Positions 43,599-54,468 are shown, numbered from the stretch's first letter. The stretch: 64,000 bases of DNA from Septoria linicola (GCA_024114885.1 CP099428.1:1054001-1118000), one strand, 5' to 3'. Numbers and translations: made by a program. The notes: generated by a model not told the origin, from the letters alone.

Positions 43599-45511
43599 CG
43601 ATGGTCGGGAGCGGCGGGCGGAAGCAGCCTTGCTGCATCCATCCATTCCCACTGCGCGACCGCGACGACTCTACTTTCACACTTCACCTCAGTCTTCCAG
43701 CTCACATCGCTCGACACGGCGTATTCTGCGACCAAGATTGAGTCATGGCTCGATGCTGACATCAGTGGTCATGATGCCGGCATAGCAGACTTCCATGCTT
43801 TCCCTGAGCGGGTACTTCGCAACCATGGAGTCGAGAATCTGACCAGTGCGGCATGCATCGGTGCGTATGGCACTAGATTCCTGGACGGTCGTGGACCACT
43901 TTTGCTCATATCGAGCAACCTCGATGACGTGCCCGATGTGCCTACGATCACTTACCTCTCCATTAGTACGTACGAGGAGAGCCGACTGCCCTGGGCGTGG
44001 ATGTGCAATTGGAACAAGACATCCTCATCCTGTGCACCCAGCGCTGATAGCTGGTCGATACTTCGCAACTTAACGAGTGATTCGACAAACTCCACAGTGT
44101 TTACAGGACCTCGTATAGAACACAACTACAAGATTGACTGTTGCCTTTCGATGACGACGCCACAGCTCTGTTCACTGCAATTCTCCCTGCAGTTGATGGT
44201 AGTTGTCATGATTGCCAATGGTTTAAAAATGATTGCAATGCTTTGGTTGCTTCTAGCTCAAAGGCGCCCGCTACTTATCACTGTTGGGGATGCTGTAGCA
44301 TCGTTCTTAGAAGAGCCAGATACTACGACAGCACGACTGCGCATGGTCTCCGTGCCGACTTCAGCAGACTAGGTCTTGACGTACACTCTAGGCCAATTGA
44401 AAACGTCGATGTCTCTGCGCAAAAGCGTTGGTCCAGTGGCCCTGGCCTCTTGAACTGGTCTGCAACTGTTGGTCTCTGGACGTTGTTCCTCGCGATCGCG
44501 TCGGGCCTCTTGGCGTTGGCAGCTTCTCGACTTCTGCGGTCAGAGCAATCCGCCGGATCGCCCTTCTCGCGAGGATTTGGTGCGCTTGATGCACGCACAT
44601 TCATCAAATTCAATGATGGTCTGTTCAATGTCAAATTCCCCCAAGAAGGAGCTGGTGGATTGATCGTGGCGGTGATGATGGTCAATTCTCCGCAAATCAT
44701 ATGCTCGTGCTTGTACTTCATGTACAATGGACTTGTCACCGCAATGCTGTCGGCCGCCGAAATGTCTCGATACTGCTTGCGGAAAAGGCCATTGCGCGCG
44801 TCGGATCCTCGAGGACAGCAGAGGTCTACCTACTGGCTTCAAGTTCCCTATCGGTTCAGTCTACCGCTCATCGCTTTGAGTGTTTCGCTCCATTGGCTTA
44901 TCTCGCAGGGGCTTTTTCTGGTGCGGATTGGGGCTGCTGAGTTCGCCGCCTCTGGACTAGCGACAAGTGCTATGATTGATCAGAACGAGGTGCAAACGTA
45001 TGCAGCGTATTCATGCTTACCCATCTTGCTAGCCATACTCCTGGCCACTGGCATGTTGTTGTCCCTCATAGTCCTGGGATCACGCAAGCTTCTTGACCGC
45101 ATGCCCGTGGTGGGCTCTTGCTCACTTGCCATATCCGCTGCATGCCACCGGCCAAAGGACGATTCGGCTGCTGCGTATCTTCCCGTGAGCTGGGGCGAAG
45201 TCGAACATGGAGAAGGGGAACACGAATGCCACTGCTGTTTCACAAGCCGAGAAGTGGTCGAGCACTGTGTCGATATGCGAAATGTAACTCGAGGTGAAGC
45301 GGTTTCGACAGTCGATCGAGCTTGCTCTATTGCCAGGAACTTTCAGGAAGGCACCGTCCGAGGGCGTTCGGGTAGAAAGCGTTGGCATACCGGTGAAGCA
45401 ATGGCTGGCGAGTCATTGAGCACGTCGCGGATTCAGGGCGAGGTGTTCAAGCAACACCATTGCCGAGGCTACCATTTTCAAGCTCAGTGCTGCATCAACG
45501 GAGGTGCATGA
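43599..45511 (+). pseudogene. 5'-truncated DUF6536-type membrane protein, with a frame break
   Basis: Relatives are large fungal multi-pass membrane proteins of unknown function. The sequence matches only from the middle of the DUF6536 region onward: AYSATKIESWLDADISG, ACIGAYGTRFLDGRGPLLLI, KIDCCLSMTTPQLCSLQFSL, VGDAVASFLEEPDTTTARL. After a frame change near 44335-44425 it continues with PGLLNWSATVGLWTLFLA, NSPQIICSCLYFMYNGL, RGQQRSTYWLQVPYRFSLPL, SLHWLISQGLFLV, VVGSCSLAISAACHRP and a CHCCFTS tail. The N-terminal membrane segments and a start codon are missing: the frame opens just after a TGA at 43596, only about 120 bp from the aro2 start, leaving no room for them. The frame change needs one missing base, or less likely an 80-nt intron (GTCTCC...AAAAG). 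Truncation makes a functional product doubtful. Confidence 0.65.
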
Positions 45512-45831
45512 GTCGAATCATGCCATACAGAAGACATGGTGGGTCGCACGAGGTGCGGCTGAGTGCGACTTCACATTGACGGCTTGCATGAACCTCACCA
45601 CACCCAAGCCTGAGGAAAACAACGAATGAATAAGCGACAATCAATACTTGGCCGCGAGCACGCAAGACGCCACCTTCAAACCAATTTCCACCGGTGTGCA
45701 TAAAGCTCACCAGCGTTCGTTGTCTGGCGGTTACTTGAACACCGGCCACTCCTTTGAGTCGAAAAGAATAGGCCAGCCTGACTCTAGGCATGGTATCGAA
45801 TCTTGAAGGCACGCTGGTGATACGTTCCACC
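45512..45831. other. Intergenic
   Basis: Between the two membrane-protein genes. Nothing recognised. Confidence 0.4.
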
Positions 45832-47758
45832 ATGCTGCGAAGAGCCGTTCTGACGCTGGCTATACTAAGTAGCTCTGTTTCTGCCTTTGACTACCCGACT
45901 TGCTGTCGGGAGGCCAGCGACCACGGGCGGCTGTTCGATTATACCAACAGAACAATGGGACTGATAACATCGCCACACAAGTACTCCACATGTGGACAGA
46001 AGTACAGTCCAGGTGTGACACCTGCGAAGGCAGTATACATCACGTATCACAGCTGCAGAACTCACTGCCGCGGCTTCGATGTCACGGCTATTAGTGAGCT
46101 TAGCATCTGGGTCGCTCCTCTGGTTCAATTCATCATGTGCGTCAGTCAATCTCTGCCGACTGTGTTGTATCACTGACCTGTTCTGCAGTCCGTCAATCAT
46201 CTTTTCACTGTCGATTCCGCGTGGAAAGCGTTTCCTGCCGGTATGTGACATGCGCCCACTATCAAGGCCAATACGTGCCGCACTTCCGAAGCTAGCGGGT
46301 GCCAGGCTGATTCAGGTCCCGGGTGCTGTACTATATGGCGCCATCCTCGTGCTCTGCACGGCGGCCGACACGATTGTCTGGATCGCTGTCATATTGATGT
46401 TAGCTGAACCATTGATGATATCTGGAATCACTGAGGCAGTCCTCGACACGAAGATACTTCATGCGATCTCCACAAAGAAATGGCAGCTGGACAGCTCCTC
46501 TAAGCTCCGACTACTCCTATGCGTAGTTGGCGGGAACCTGCTGCTACCTCTGCCACCATCCAAGAGACACCGTTATCGCTTGAGTTCACTGAGCGGCATC
46601 GGCACGGTACACGACGCTTTGACTGAAGAGGCATTGGGAAGACTGCTACCACAAGCAGCACCGCACCGTGAGCCGGATGCTCTCACAGAAGCATCCCACC
46701 CCTGGACTTTCACCAGGATGCGAGTGCTCAGAAAGCTCAAATGCTGTATCTCATGAGCGCACAAGGTGATTTCGGAGTGGTCGTTGGAGCACCCGTTGCT
46801 TTCTTTCTTGGCGGATTCATCTACAACATCGTCGATCTTCTGGGTGATGCAGCATTCCAAGATCCGGCAATCACGTTGGCGTTCGGAGTGCAGTGGATGA
46901 TAGTCGTGCACGTTGCGATTGTCAGTGGCTGCCTGCTTGCAAGCAACAATCCTAGCGCAATTTGCGTCCTCAGTGGCCTGCCACCGCCTACTGCACTGGC
47001 CCAATCCGCCTTCTCGATGTACAAGACTCGCTTCCAGCCCGTGTCCATGCTAGAACGTGGCTCGAATAAGACCGCCTGGCTTCGCACCATCATGATACGC
47101 GCGAGCGGTGAGCAGCAAGACGTCCTTCGATCTCTAGAGCAGAATGTCCGAATAAAGCCCATCGAGTGGCTTTTGTGGATTCTCTACTACCCACAGTAGT
47201 ATTAATCAGTCTTCCTTTGTTGTGGCTTGGAGAACACCACCGGTCGGCTGGGGCTGTCGCTCCTTGACATTGGTCTGCTATGCCGCGTGCCAGCTGCTTG
47301 TGACTTTGCTATACCAGGCCCGAAGACAGTGCCACAAGACAAACGCTATTTTCGAATGGACTCCATTCCTCAACTCCGGCTGGCGAGCTCGCGTGCTGAG
47401 CGTATTTCTTCGCATATGTTATATTATCGAGGTTACTTTTCGCCACTCACTATCACCACTCTACTGGACTGCATGCTTCCTCGCACTCTTCACGTCGCTC
47501 GGCGGCACGGTCTTGCAGATTATGGGAGTGTACCGCAATTGCATCTGCTACGTCAATGCTCCGATGTGGACCCGGCTCGACGAGGCCTTCGTCCAAGTCG
47601 CGTCAGATACATATCCACAGCGACACGCGAGCACAAACTGGATCAAGATGGGTTGCGTTGCCTCCGGCTTTATGGCGGTTCTGTCGTGTGGAGGCTGGTG
47701 GTATCAGAAGCTGATTCGAGCGCAGTATCGGAGGCAAGTTGAGAATATTGATTGTTAG
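45832..47758 (+). CDS. Fungal multi-pass membrane protein of unknown function, with several frame breaks (~625 aa)
   Basis: Exon 1 (45832-46136) starts MLRRAVLTLAILSSSVSA, a signal peptide or first membrane segment. A conserved Cys-rich outer domain follows: YPTCCREASDHGRLFDYTN, GLITSPHKYSTCG, VYITYHSCRTHC. A 52-bp intron (GTGCGT...CTGCAG) leads to membrane segments: GAILVLCTAADTIVWIAV, VGAPVAFFLGGFIYNIVDLL, AFGVQWMIVVHVAIVSGCLLAS, then VGWGCRSLTLVCYAACQLL, GGTVLQIMGVYRNCICYV and a terminal SCGGWWYQ, ending at 47758. The frame breaks at about 46736-46742 (one A missing before MLYLMSAQGDFG) and again at about 47191-47215, where two one-base losses give the best hydrophobic join (YYPTVVLISLPLLWL). 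No catalytic motif is known for this family. It is either a decaying gene or poorly resolved sequence; I keep it as a gene because nearly every block is well conserved. Confidence 0.65.
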
Positions 47759-47920
47759 GCAGTCTGGCTCGATTAGCACTTCCTTGTGAAATCTGGTCAA
47801 GCGTGGTGCCTTCGAAAATAAAGGCAAATCTCATGTAGGTGTTGCAAATCATCCTTTTCTAGCCTTTGAAGCTTTTATCTGCTTGGTGCTATGGTTGATG
47901 ACCTCCGAAACCGTGCAGTA

Positions 47921-48951
47921 TCACAAGTTATCTAGGTTGACTGCAAGCACTTTGCCGCCCACGGCACCACTTGGAGGAGGATAAGCAATCCCACCATTCG
48001 TCGTAGCATACAACGCCTTGCGATCTCTGCTAGTCCTCCCAAAAGCCAGAGCAGTCACACCAGCAACAGTCGAATCATCCACGCCTCCTACCTCGACGCT
48101 CACACGACCACCTGACTCAATCTTGACGATCGAGTTCGAAGGATTAGTCGCGAGCCAGACATTTCCACTGCTATCAAACGTAAAGTCATCAGCATGATCG
48201 CCTATGTTTGTCTCATATGGTGGCTGTCCGACAATGGTCTGCACCGGGCCAGCAGGTCCTCCTGCACTGCTGATCTGAACCCGCCCGAGGACTGGAGAGG
48301 AGAAAGTGTTTGTGAAGTACGCGTAGCCTTCATGCACGCGCAAGCCATTGATCCCAGACTTGACTGCGATGGAGTTATTCGGCTTCAGGGCTGGATCGTC
48401 GAGCCATATCTTTGAGGCACCAGTTTGTGCGTTCAGCTGGTATATGAGACCTTGAGCCGAGTCTGCCAACAAGACGACATTCTCCTTCTGCGATAGGACG
48501 GAAACGCCGTTCAGGAAAGCTGCTTGTGGTAGGTCGGTGATTTTCGATACGCACTTCGCTTGCTTCCCCTGCTGCTGTTGGCTCAGATTGATTAGCCATG
48601 CGCTGTAGGAACCCGGCGTGGAGGCTATTGTCTCGACTGTAATGTTGCCGACTGCCACGGCGAAGACGTCCGGCTGTACTTCGGCTATACCCAAAGCACT
48701 GAGCGCTTGCGGAAAGCGATAGATCAGCTCTGCTGGACCTGGATTGACGGGGTCAATCTGCCAGACTTCTGGTGCGGAAAGCAGAGTGACCAGAATCTTG
48801 CCGTTCGATCTGATCGCGAGATTCTCTATCCAAGTGCCTTTTTGAACTGGTAGATGGTTGAAACTTGCTTGATGTTGTCCATGCATGGTGGCTTTGCAGA
48901 TGAAATGGCTAGCACTGGAACCAAGTAAGCAAGAGTTGCGAACTTCATCAT
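47921..48951 (-). CDS. Secreted SMP-30/gluconolactonase-like beta-propeller protein, one frame break (~343 aa)
   Basis: Six-bladed propeller fold of the SMP-30/lactonase group; relatives are lactonases or propeller proteins in secondary-metabolite or surface contexts, and the substrate here is unknown. The ATG at 48951 gives a signal peptide (MMKFATLAYLVPVLAISSA). The N-terminal stretch VSTIYQFKK must continue as GTWIENLAIRSNGKILV, one base back, at the T5 run 48839-48843 (A5 on the coding strand), consistent with one missing A. Blade motifs: GTWIENLAIRSNGKIL, PDVFAVAVGN, FLNGVSVL, VVLLADSAQGLIYQLN, NGLRVHEGYAYFTNT, DDFTFDSSGNVWLATN and VTALAFG. The gene is convergent with the membrane-protein gene. 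The frame after the break is intact to the stop. Confidence 0.8.
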
Positions 48952-49394
48952 GAAACCTTGGTTCGCTGTGAATCGTCTGTAGAGTTTCGATGACCATTTG
49001 CAGATTGTGGCATTGACACGATTATGTAGTCAGTTGCCGCGATCGGCTTGAGCACAGCTTTGCGTGACGGCAATGACGGGCATACCACATCGTCCCGACA
49101 CACTTTGCCAAGCACCAGCCCCGATTGGTAATGCTGCAGCAAGTTGATTACCAAAAGTCAAAGTTCAGAGGCAAGGCAAGTGCCGAGTAGATCTTCGATG
49201 ACAAAGCTCTCTTTCGCTTTGCTGTGTCGTGGCCGAGATGTAGCATACTGTATGCCGTTTGAGCCCAGGAGTTCAACTACTCATGCCACCTTCGGCTGTG
49301 CGCACTGGCTATGTGTCCCATGCTCCAGGTTGCCTCCGACGATGGCCGGGAAGATCCATAAAGATTGGCCTCCAAGTGGTCTAGTGAGTCGCAA
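48952..49394. other. Intergenic
   Basis: Promoter side of the SMP-30-like gene and 3' side of the F-box-type gene. Nothing else recognised. Confidence 0.4.
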
Positions 49395-50822
49395 TCACGT
49401 ATACGAGGAGAGCACTGTGCGACCATATCTGGCCACGATTCTAAGCACTTTGTCGGCATTTGGACCTGCATACGAAAGTCTTGTCACGCGCCTACTGTGA
49501 GAGGGCCCTTTGGCCACAAGCTGTATTCCAGCACGATATTGCTCCTCGAGATGTTGCTTATCGAAGCTGGAGTAGTCGATGGCCATGTGTCCTGCCTTCT
49601 CCTCTCTCAGGATCTTCAAGCTGAACGACTCCAAGTTCAGAAACCGAGTAGCCAAATCAGACAATAAATCAAGCCATGTCGATCCATGTACCAGTGTCAC
49701 TTGATTGAAGTTGAGCTCGATCAAGCTCTCGCCTGAAGCTAACAAGAAATGGCAGATAGCTTCAGCGGAAATTGTGGTCGATGACACGGTGAAGCTATGT
49801 AGCTTCGGCACTACCTTTTGTGTATCTGCCAGCATGTTCCATGGACAATGTATCGAGATCTCCAGAGCGACAAGTGCAACTGCACAGTACAGCACTTTCT
49901 CGAGCCAGTATGTGCAGCTCTCCTGTCCCAAGCGCAATTTTGCCGTTCGCAGAAGGGCAAATCCCATGTCCTGGCCTTGGTGAGAGGGTGATAGACCAAT
50001 ACAGACTTCTGTCACACTTGGAGAAGCCAAGACCATACGGTCACTCTGTCCTTTGGATTGCACGGAGTGGATAAGCGAGCTTTCTGCAATACAGACTTCT
50101 GTCACACTTGGAGAAGCCAAGACCATACGGTCACTCTGTCCTTTGGATTGCACGGAGTGGATAAGCGAGCTTTCTGCAAGAGGAATGTCAATCGTAGCCA
50201 CATCGATAGAGGTCACAGCCAGATTAGAGCCGCGAATTATGTCTGCTGCAAAGGCAATAGCTGCGTCAGAATAAGAACCGTTGTGTTCTGCCGAGACCAG
50301 CCCTTCGATATGGCTAGACATCTCAGTCTGGGTTGTTCGATTTGTGGCAGCAATGCGGTGGTTCATAATGAGTATCGTGTTAGGACGAAGCTGACCATCT
50401 AAAAGAATGGCCTGGAGTGCTGCCACACCGATGTCCGTTGACGCGACAGTTCCATCTTCGCCGCGTGGCCAGATGTCGTACGATTCTGCTTTGAATGGGG
50501 TAGATAATGAAGCCATGGATCAAATCTCTCAGTATCGTCCGCGATACTGATGACTTTGACCAGACTTGCCAGGTCGTGCTCGGCTGCTAAGGCTTCCAAT
50601 CGAGCGACACTGCCTCCCATCAAAGTGGTCTTCCAGACTTCCAGCCATGACTTCACTGTAACTTCTGTTGACACTGCATCGTCTGCGCATGCTTCTCGGA
50701 ATTGCTGCTGATCTGCTGGGTTCAGACAGCAGAGGCTCGTAGCTGTCAGTGTGTACTGCTTGAGAGAGTCAGTCCTTTGCAAATGCTTACAGTCGCTGAG
50801 CTAGTGCGTCAAAATCGGCCAT
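49395..50822 (-). CDS. Fungal F-box-type / leucine-rich protein, one frame break and internal duplication
   Basis: Resembles the large fungal family of F-box-associated proteins with irregular leucine-rich C-termini; F-box members recruit targets to SCF ubiquitin ligases, but the F-box itself is not clear here. Visible blocks: VARLEALAAEHDLASLVKVI and DDTERF, then after a frame change SYDIWPRGEDG, ALQAILLDGQLRPNTILI, ADIIRGSNLAVTSIDV, WNMLADTQKVVPKLHSFTV and LIELNFNQVTLVHGSTWLDL. The change needs one missing base at the C4 run 50497-50500 (minus strand), joining HYLPP to FKAESYD. A 30-residue segment (AESSLIHSVQ...VTEVCI) occurs twice in exact tandem. The 5' end is unresolved: an ATG at 50822 followed by a GTAAGC donor is the best candidate, but its phase does not fit the downstream frame. 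Confidence 0.55.
49997..50179. repeat. Perfect 90-bp tandem duplication inside the F-box-type gene
   Basis: Bases 49997-50089 recur without a mismatch 90 bp further on. The period is a multiple of three, so the frame is kept and 30 residues are doubled. Perfect identity indicates a very recent event or an assembly duplication. Confidence 0.95.
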
Positions 50823-51303
50823 CGAGCTTTTGTCTACTTTGCACCAGAGCACAGACGGCTGCTTTGTGAGGGCTGTCAAGACTAAGTTAGCTGAAGGTTC
50901 GCCTCCATCGTATGTTTTGAAACAGCGACTTGGGCATCGACATTATGATGGTCAGTTTGAGGCTGTCCGCCCAGCCAATGCAACACACGTAGTCATGATC
51001 TGAAGGTTGGCAGTAATATCGTGGTGTTGGAAGCCGAAATATGGAGTTCGGAAGACTGACGGTGTGAGCTGCGTCCAAGCTTTCATTGCCAGCCACCCTC
51101 GCTGGCAAGCTCAGTCTTGCGACTCGAGGACTCGAGCTGTAGCAGATTTATATACCAGCCACAATCACAGAGTCTTACGAGGCAAGTACGACGTTTTCAT
51201 TATTCCGCTGTGTCGCATAATTTGCTTGTACCATCTCGCGAGTTTGGGTCGTGACCCACTCCCACGCTCTGTTGGTCTCACTACTCACCCATAGGACGGC
51301 ACA
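50823..51303. other. Intergenic
   Basis: Divergent space between the F-box-type gene and the GPI-protein gene. Nothing else recognised. Confidence 0.4.
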
Positions 51304-52764
51304 ATGCACGACATAGGCAGACTACTCGCTCTCCCTGCCAGCCTACTCATTGTACTTTCTGCGACCGCGATCAACGCCGAAGAACTGAAATGGCCTTTCA
51401 ATCTGCCACGAAATGTCAAATACTATCCAGAAGACGAGCCACATGTAAAACGAGGTCTAGAAGCACAGCAGAAGCTCACATGGCAGGAGCCTGTAGGCAT
51501 GAAGAAGCTGGGAGATGATCCAGGCGAGAAATTCTTTCTGCACTACTGGGACTTTGGCGAGTACGCTGCGACAGATGAGACCGGAGATCTGTCTTCGCGA
51601 CGTTTGGCACATCACAACGAGCTAGGCCAGTGTGGAAATGCTTCGAGGCTATTACCACCGATTGGCCAGCATACGAATCATGACCGGCACGCCGTAAAGC
51701 TGTCTGGGCGCAGTATTTTCGCACGAGAGTTTGAGTGTCCTGCTGGCACGACTTCATGCAGTAATATCGGCTCTGATCTTTGCTGTCAGAGCGGCGAGAC
51801 ATGTGTGAACACTTCAGAAGGCGTGGGATGCTGTCCCGCAGGAGCTACCTGCGGTGATGAAGTCGGCGAATGCGACACATCTGCAGGGTATACTAGCTGC
51901 CCCAACGATGGGGCAGGATGTTGCATACCAGGCGCGGCATGTGTGGCAGACGGCTGCGCCTTCTATGGCACTGCGACAGTGACAAGGACTTTGCCAGTGG
52001 CCACTCAAACAACAGGCACGATCAATACTAGCAGTCAGCGTCCGACGACTATCATAGTATCCGAGTCTGGCCGCACCACGACCGTGACTGTGACAGCGAG
52101 TGGAGACGACAGTACCCAAACAGTGACCGTTACGCAGCCCACCACTATTGTCATTGGCGGCGGAACAGCTAGTCGATCGTGTAAGAATGGCTTTCAGTCT
52201 TGTCCTGCAACTCTCGGAGGAGGCTGCTGTGCCGCGGATCAGGTCTGCGGCACCAGCACGTCTTGCCTAGACCGAACGACAACTACTTCTGCTACAGCTG
52301 CTCCTCCTGTACGCCCAACGAGTAGCGAAGAGTCCGAGACTGGACCCACAACGACCACCACTCAGGCTGTCGAAGGCTGTCCGACTGGCTTCTATATGTG
52401 CTCAGCAGTCTACTTAGGTGGATGCTGCCGGGTAGACCGAAACTGTGACACAACTTCTTGCCCGGCATCAGCTAGCACAAATGTAGTCAGTAACTCTGGT
52501 CTAACAGTCGCTGCCGGTGGCGGCAATGCTGCTGCGACTAGCGGGTCCTGTGCTAATGGATGGGCGACCTGTGGCGCGGATGTCGGTGGAGGATGTTGTC
52601 CCACGGGCTATCAGTGTGCATCAAACTGCATAAACACTGCGCCTGGAGGCAGTAATACCACTAAACAAGCTCCAGAATCGGCTGCCCCTGCTGTTGTCAG
52701 AGGCTTCGCCTGGAGTCTTGTGTTTGTTGGTCTGGCCAGTGGCGTTGGAATGCTCTGGCTATGA
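51304..52764 (+). CDS. GPI-anchored Cys-rich surface protein (486 aa)
   Basis: Single exon, 486 aa. Signal peptide about residues 1-25 (LLALPASLLIVLSATAINA). An N-terminal domain with LPRNVKYYPEDEPHVKRG is conserved in this fungal group. It is followed by at least four small cysteine modules of the type C-P-x-G-x(2-3)-C...CC-x-x(2-4)-C, seen at CPAGTTSCSNIGSDLCCQSG, CPNDGAGCC, CKNGFQSCP...GGGCCAAD, CPTGFYMCS...GGCCRVD and CANGWATCG...GGGCCPTG. Thr/Ser-rich linkers (TTTVTVTASG) between modules are likely O-glycosylated. The C-terminus has a small-residue omega region (APESAAPAV) and a hydrophobic tail ending SGVGMLWL, typical of GPI attachment. Probable wall or plasma-membrane location. No enzymatic motif. 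The frame is intact and no introns are needed. Confidence 0.85.
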   Translation: MHDIGRLLALPASLLIVLSATAINAEELKWPFNLPRNVKYYPEDEPHVKRGLEAQQKLTWQEPVGMKKLGDDPGEKFFLHYWDFGEYAATDETGDLSSRRLAHHNELGQCGNASRLLPPIGQHTNHDRHAVKLSGRSIFAREFECPAGTTSCSNIGSDLCCQSGETCVNTSEGVGCCPAGATCGDEVGECDTSAGYTSCPNDGAGCCIPGAACVADGCAFYGTATVTRTLPVATQTTGTINTSSQRPTTIIVSESGRTTTVTVTASGDDSTQTVTVTQPTTIVIGGGTASRSCKNGFQSCPATLGGGCCAADQVCGTSTSCLDRTTTTSATAAPPVRPTSSEESETGPTTTTTQAVEGCPTGFYMCSAVYLGGCCRVDRNCDTTSCPASASTNVVSNSGLTVAAGGGNAAATSGSCANGWATCGADVGGGCCPTGYQCASNCINTAPGGSNTTKQAPESAAPAVVRGFAWSLVFVGLASGVGMLWL

Positions 52765-53347
52765 TAATATCTGGCATCGCAAGCGTGTGCCTCGTGGAGC
52801 GCAGCATGCATATTACGTAGATGATCGGAGATATGCACCGATCCGATATTGCAGCTCTGCATAGGCACGTTGCCTCATTACTCTGCCTTGTCCTCGAGCC
52901 ATAAGGCGATAGTCTTCGCTTCTGTGTGACACGAATGCTCTCTCCGTCCACGTATCCGTTCAGCACGGCCATTGAATTCATTCCACTTGGCGTGGTATAT
53001 GCAGTAGCATGGAGTGATGTATCAGACCATAGAGATCACGCGCCGTGGTCAGCCTCTTTCACATGCTGCCGTGGACGAAGGTGGCGCCAAGATGCATTAC
53101 CTAACAAGGTTTTGGCGGGACTTGCAACGCATCATTGGGTGAGCTTTCGGCTCACCAGCTCACTTGATCGTTTACACCACCATACCACTGCCTTGCCGTC
53201 ATTTTTGTGCACTTTGACCACTCGCAATTGCAGAGACTAACTCCGCGCACCACAGACCACCAAGGCGCTCGGCCGCCAGACAACTTCCGCGGGCAGACCT
53301 CGAATTCGTGGAAACACGATGAAGAGGTCCGTCCTCAACCACCTACC
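52765..53347. other. Intergenic / leader of the carrier gene
   Basis: The frame of the next gene is open upstream to 53207, but the first good start is 53348. Nothing else recognised. Confidence 0.4.
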
Positions 53348-54468
53348 ATGAGCTCGTCAGGAGACGACAGCAGCAGCAGCAGCAACAACAGCAGCAACAA
53401 CAACAATGGCAGAAGCATCTTCTACTTCCAGCCATCCAAGAAGGTGAAGCAATTCGCCAAGAAGTACCGCACCGAGATCAGCGCCTCGACTTCGTCCGTC
53501 TTTAGTACATTCGCGGCGTTCCCACTCGACTTCGCCAAATCTCGCATGCAGTCCTATGAGACCGGCTTCGTCCACACCATCAAAGATGCCTACCGCGCCG
53601 AGGGCCTGCGAGCGTTCTGGCGAGGCGTCACACCGCCGCTCATATCAGTGACAGTGGTTCGAACCATTAGCTTCAGTCTGTACCAGAAGGCGAAGTACGC
53701 ATATGATGCGGCTATCCACGAGATGACAGGCGAAAGTCCATTGGTGATTGCGAATGCTCCAGGCTCGTATCCCACGCTCAGCACAATGGCCTGTTTTGGC
53801 GCCGCAGGAGCAACAGCCGGGGCCGTCATCACGACTATTTCTTGTCCCTTTGAGTTGACGAAGCTTAATGAGCAGTTGGCTGGGAAAGAGGCGAGAAAGG
53901 CCGCATCGTTGATGACAACAACTGGAGCTACGAGTCAGTCGGGCGCTGCACCAGTCGTAGACCTGAAGAGTGGAGGCAGCATGGCTACTGCGAGACGATT
54001 GGTGCGAGATCGAGGCTTGACCGGGCTGTATGCTGGCTACAGGTTGCATCTGCTGAGAGATACCATTGGAACAGCGATCTACTTCACAACGTATGAAAGT
54101 GCGAAGCAGTTGATGGGAAATGCAAGAGGAAAGAGCGCGACTTCACCTTATGCTGTTCTTGCGGCCGGAGGACTTTGCGGCATCGTCAGTTGGGCTTGTG
54201 TAAGTTGTACCTCTTGCCTCAGACAATCAGGGAAGGTGCTGACCAGTGACTTTAGATCTATCCAGTGGACGTTGCCAAAACAGTATATCAGAAAACGCTC
54301 CTCAGCGCTGGAAGTGGTCATGCCGCTCGACCAGATATCAAGTTCTTCGCAGGAGGTTCATATCGAGGTTTGGGCGTCTCAGTGCTACGGTCCTGCATCA
54401 TAAACATGATATTCTTCAGTAACTTCGAGTTCATGAAGAGGAAGATCAATGCTTTGGATGACGATTGA
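53348..54468 (+). CDS. Mitochondrial carrier family (SLC25) protein (354 aa)
   Basis: Inner-membrane solute exchanger; the substrate cannot be told from sequence by eye. Two exons, 53348-54199 and 54256-54468, around a 56-bp intron (GTAAGT...CTTTAG). The three carrier signatures are present: PLDFAKSRMQ (about residue 58), PFELTKLNEQ (about 167) and YPVDVAKTVYQK (about 286, created by the splice). Each begins a repeat of two membrane helices. Matrix-side blocks such as EGLRAFWRGVTPPL and RGLTGLYAGYRLHLLRDTIG are typical. The N-terminus is a low-complexity Ser/Asn tract encoded by AGC/AAC repeats. I chose the ATG at 53348; upstream in-frame codons lack carrier features. The frame is intact. Confidence 0.92.

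Noticed and set aside
44346..44425. 80-nt intron instead of a frame break in the DUF6536-type gene
   Set aside because: Phase fits, but the GTCTCC donor and AAAAG acceptor are poor and the would-be intron looks coding; kept only as an alternative.
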